From NCBI GenBank assembly GCA_910588465.1, contig CAJUOP010000023.1, positions 1 to 31,519 on the forward strand: a stretch of DNA of 31,519 nt, in the 5' to 3' direction. The position numbers and the translations under genes are program-made. Below the pieces are notes generated by a model. It searched no databases. It worked only from the letters and a program-made list of their open reading frames with translations, and was not told the origin of the DNA. Below are positions 30,687 through 31,519 of the stretch, one piece after another (positions within the stretch are counted from its first letter, which is position 1; every line of letters begins with the position of its first letter). The stretch comes from an uncultured Christensenellaceae bacterium (GTDB lineage Bacteria; Bacillota; Clostridia; Christensenellales; Borkfalkiaceae).

Positions 30687-30926
30687 TTATCGGTCGGATC
30701 CGTTCTTTCGGATCTGTTCGTTTTCCTCTTCGGTATTCATAAAATCGGTTTTCGGCGCGGGCTTTTCTCTGCGAAAGCCGTTTTTGGCGGCTACCGTCAG
30801 AACGCCGAACAATATCGCTCCGCCGATGGGGATCAGACAGTACCAATCCAAAAAAATCCCGACGGGAACGACGGCGGCAACGCATAAACAGGCTAAAATA
30901 CAAAAAGAAACTTGCAAAACTTTCAT
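30687..30926 (-). CDS. small two-helix membrane protein, unknown
   Basis: A 79-aa protein with two hydrophobic segments (about 5-25 and 28-47, with GGAILFGVLTVAA in the second) and a basic/acidic cytoplasmic tail (about 50-79). No family is recognised. GAGG is close to the ATG (four bases), a slightly short spacing. Support comes from a 17-spacer promoter and a strong terminator. It lies between the lipoprotein and the rRNA operon, leftward. Confidence 0.75.
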   Translation of the reverse strand: MKVLQVSFCILACLCVAAVVPVGIFLDWYCLIPIGGAILFGVLTVAAKNGFRREKPAPKTDFMNTEEENEQIRKNGSDR

Positions 30927-30961
30927 AAATCCTCATTTTGTGCAGGTATATTTTCGTAACT

Positions 30962-30990
30962 ATTGTAGCATAATCAAAAGGAAAACACAA
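30962..30990 (-). promoter_or_regulatory. promoter of the 79-aa gene
   Basis: Minus-strand TTGTGT (30985-30990), 17 bases, TACAAT (30962-30967), 35 bases before the ATG. Confidence 0.6.
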
Positions 30991-31066
30991 CATATTGGGG
31001 TCAAAATCAAAATTTAAAAAAATGCAAAAAAAATCGAAAATTTTTTAAAAAAATGCAAAAAAACAG

Positions 31067-31096
31067 TTGACAAGCTATATAGGATTGTGATAAAAT
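31067..31096 (+). promoter_or_regulatory. rRNA promoter P1
   Basis: TTGACA (31067-31072), 18 bases, TAAAAT (31091-31096). An A/T-rich, UP-element-like stretch with two AAAAATGCAAAAAAA repeats lies just upstream (31017-31065). Confidence 0.82.
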
Positions 31097-31191
31097 AACC
31101 AAGCTGTCTCCGAAAAGGGGGCGCTGATAAAAGATTTTTAAGGGTTTGAAAAATAATTTTTAAAAATTTTTAAAAAAGTGCCTAAAAACAG

Positions 31192-31220
31192 TTGACGCGA
31201 AAGAATAATTGTGATAAAAT
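31192..31220 (+). promoter_or_regulatory. rRNA promoter P2
   Basis: TTGACG (31192-31197), 17 bases, TAAAAT (31215-31220), preceded by an A/T-rich block. It repeats P1: CAGTTGAC at the -35 and ATTGTGATAAAAT at the -10 in both. Confidence 0.85.
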
Positions 31221-31453
31221 GGCAATGTTCTCTGCGCGCCAAAACAGCCGGAGGGGGCACCGAACTGTCGTTCGGTAAACGTAGTTTAAAAATTGAATAA
31301 GAAAGAAACGATTTTTTGTAACACAAAGAAACAGTTTCTGTCAATTTTTTTGAGAACAATAGTACTCAAATACAAAGTCAGCAAAAAGATAACGAGAATT
31401 TATTCAAGTTAGAGCCGCTGATACGTTTAGCAGCGTATCGGCTTTAAACAATT
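31221..31453 (+). other. rRNA operon leader
   Basis: Transcribed leader before 16S. It holds a perfect hairpin ACCGAAC-TGTC-GTTCGGT (31259-31276) and a 9-bp hairpin (31417-31442) about 11 bases before the 16S 5' end. The latter may be a processing feature. No clear boxA was found. Confidence 0.65.
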
Positions 31454-31519
31454 AAACTCAAGAGTTTGATTCTGGCTCAGGATGAACGCTGGCGGCGTGC
31501 TTAACACATGCAAGTCGAA
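31454..31519 (+). rRNA. 16S ribosomal RNA, 5' end (cut by window)
   Basis: AGAGTTTGATTCTGGCTCAG at 31461-31480 is the universal 16S start (E. coli positions 8-27). It is followed by GATGAACGCTGGCGGCGTGC and TTAACACATGCAAGTCGAA, a Firmicutes-like reading. The 5' end is set by counting back seven bases. Transcription runs away from oriC, and only the first 66 bases are inside the window. Confidence 0.97.

Overview
The window looks like the replication-origin neighbourhood of a low-to-mid GC, Gram-positive-type bacterium of the Firmicutes, probably an uncultured gut Clostridia lineage (order-level placement is inference only). Support comes from the dnaN-rpmH-rnpA-yidD-yidC-jag block, parAB with a consensus parS, a YyaC-type sporulation-lineage protein, strong GGAGG-type ribosome sites, and many TTGAcx-N17-TAtAAT promoters. 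It ends in the first bases of a 16S rRNA gene. Layout: (1) 121-3950 is a leftward cysE-cysS-alaS operon; its alanyl-tRNA synthetase is a short form that stops right after the editing domain. (2) 4035-7011 holds a small regulator-like gene with an apparently leaderless promoter, an orphan DeoR repressor, and an XRE regulator divergent from a two-gene operon (DUF4177-like protein, zinc-ribbon/DUF4190-like membrane protein). (3) 7092-8861 is GTP-type PEP carboxykinase. (4) 9035-9921 is an AT-rich island with a divergent XRE regulator and a small exported protein, followed by a MITE-like inverted repeat. (5) 10238-13393 has an unrecognised 320-aa protein and an NfeD-flotillin operon. (6) 13472-14622 is rsmG with a coupled SLOG/YpsA-like gene. 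(7) 14640-14982 is a well-formed oriC. Leftward genes dominate on its left and rightward genes on its right, and it carries tandem DnaA boxes, a GGG cluster, five DnaA-trio triplets and an AT-rich stretch directly before dnaN. dnaA itself is not here. (8) 14983-19373 is dnaN, then rpmH-rnpA-yidD-yidC-jag; YidC has a large extracytoplasmic insertion and KhpB/Jag a Gly-Arg-rich tail. (9) 19462-21157 has a small protein, yyaC and a CvpA-type membrane protein. (10) 21396-25424 has two parS sites in the upstream region of an ftsH-parA-parB gene string. (11) 25470-30926 has an AraC regulator divergent from a GH31 glycosidase, a large lipoprotein of unknown function and a small membrane protein. (12) 30990-31519 has two near-duplicate rRNA promoters, the leader and the 16S start. 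Together the genes cover replication initiation and segregation (oriC, DnaN, ParA, ParB, parS), the RNA/membrane-insertion cluster that usually sits at the origin (RpmH, RnpA, YidD, YidC, KhpB), and translation (AlaRS, CysRS, RsmG, 16S). The accessory interest is concentrated in the rearranged origin (no dnaA, recF, gyrB, mnmE or mnmG where the usual order has them; parAB behind ftsH), the leaderless promoters, the inserted YidC, and two sizeable proteins of unknown function. No CRISPR array, tRNA gene, transposase or prophage was seen.
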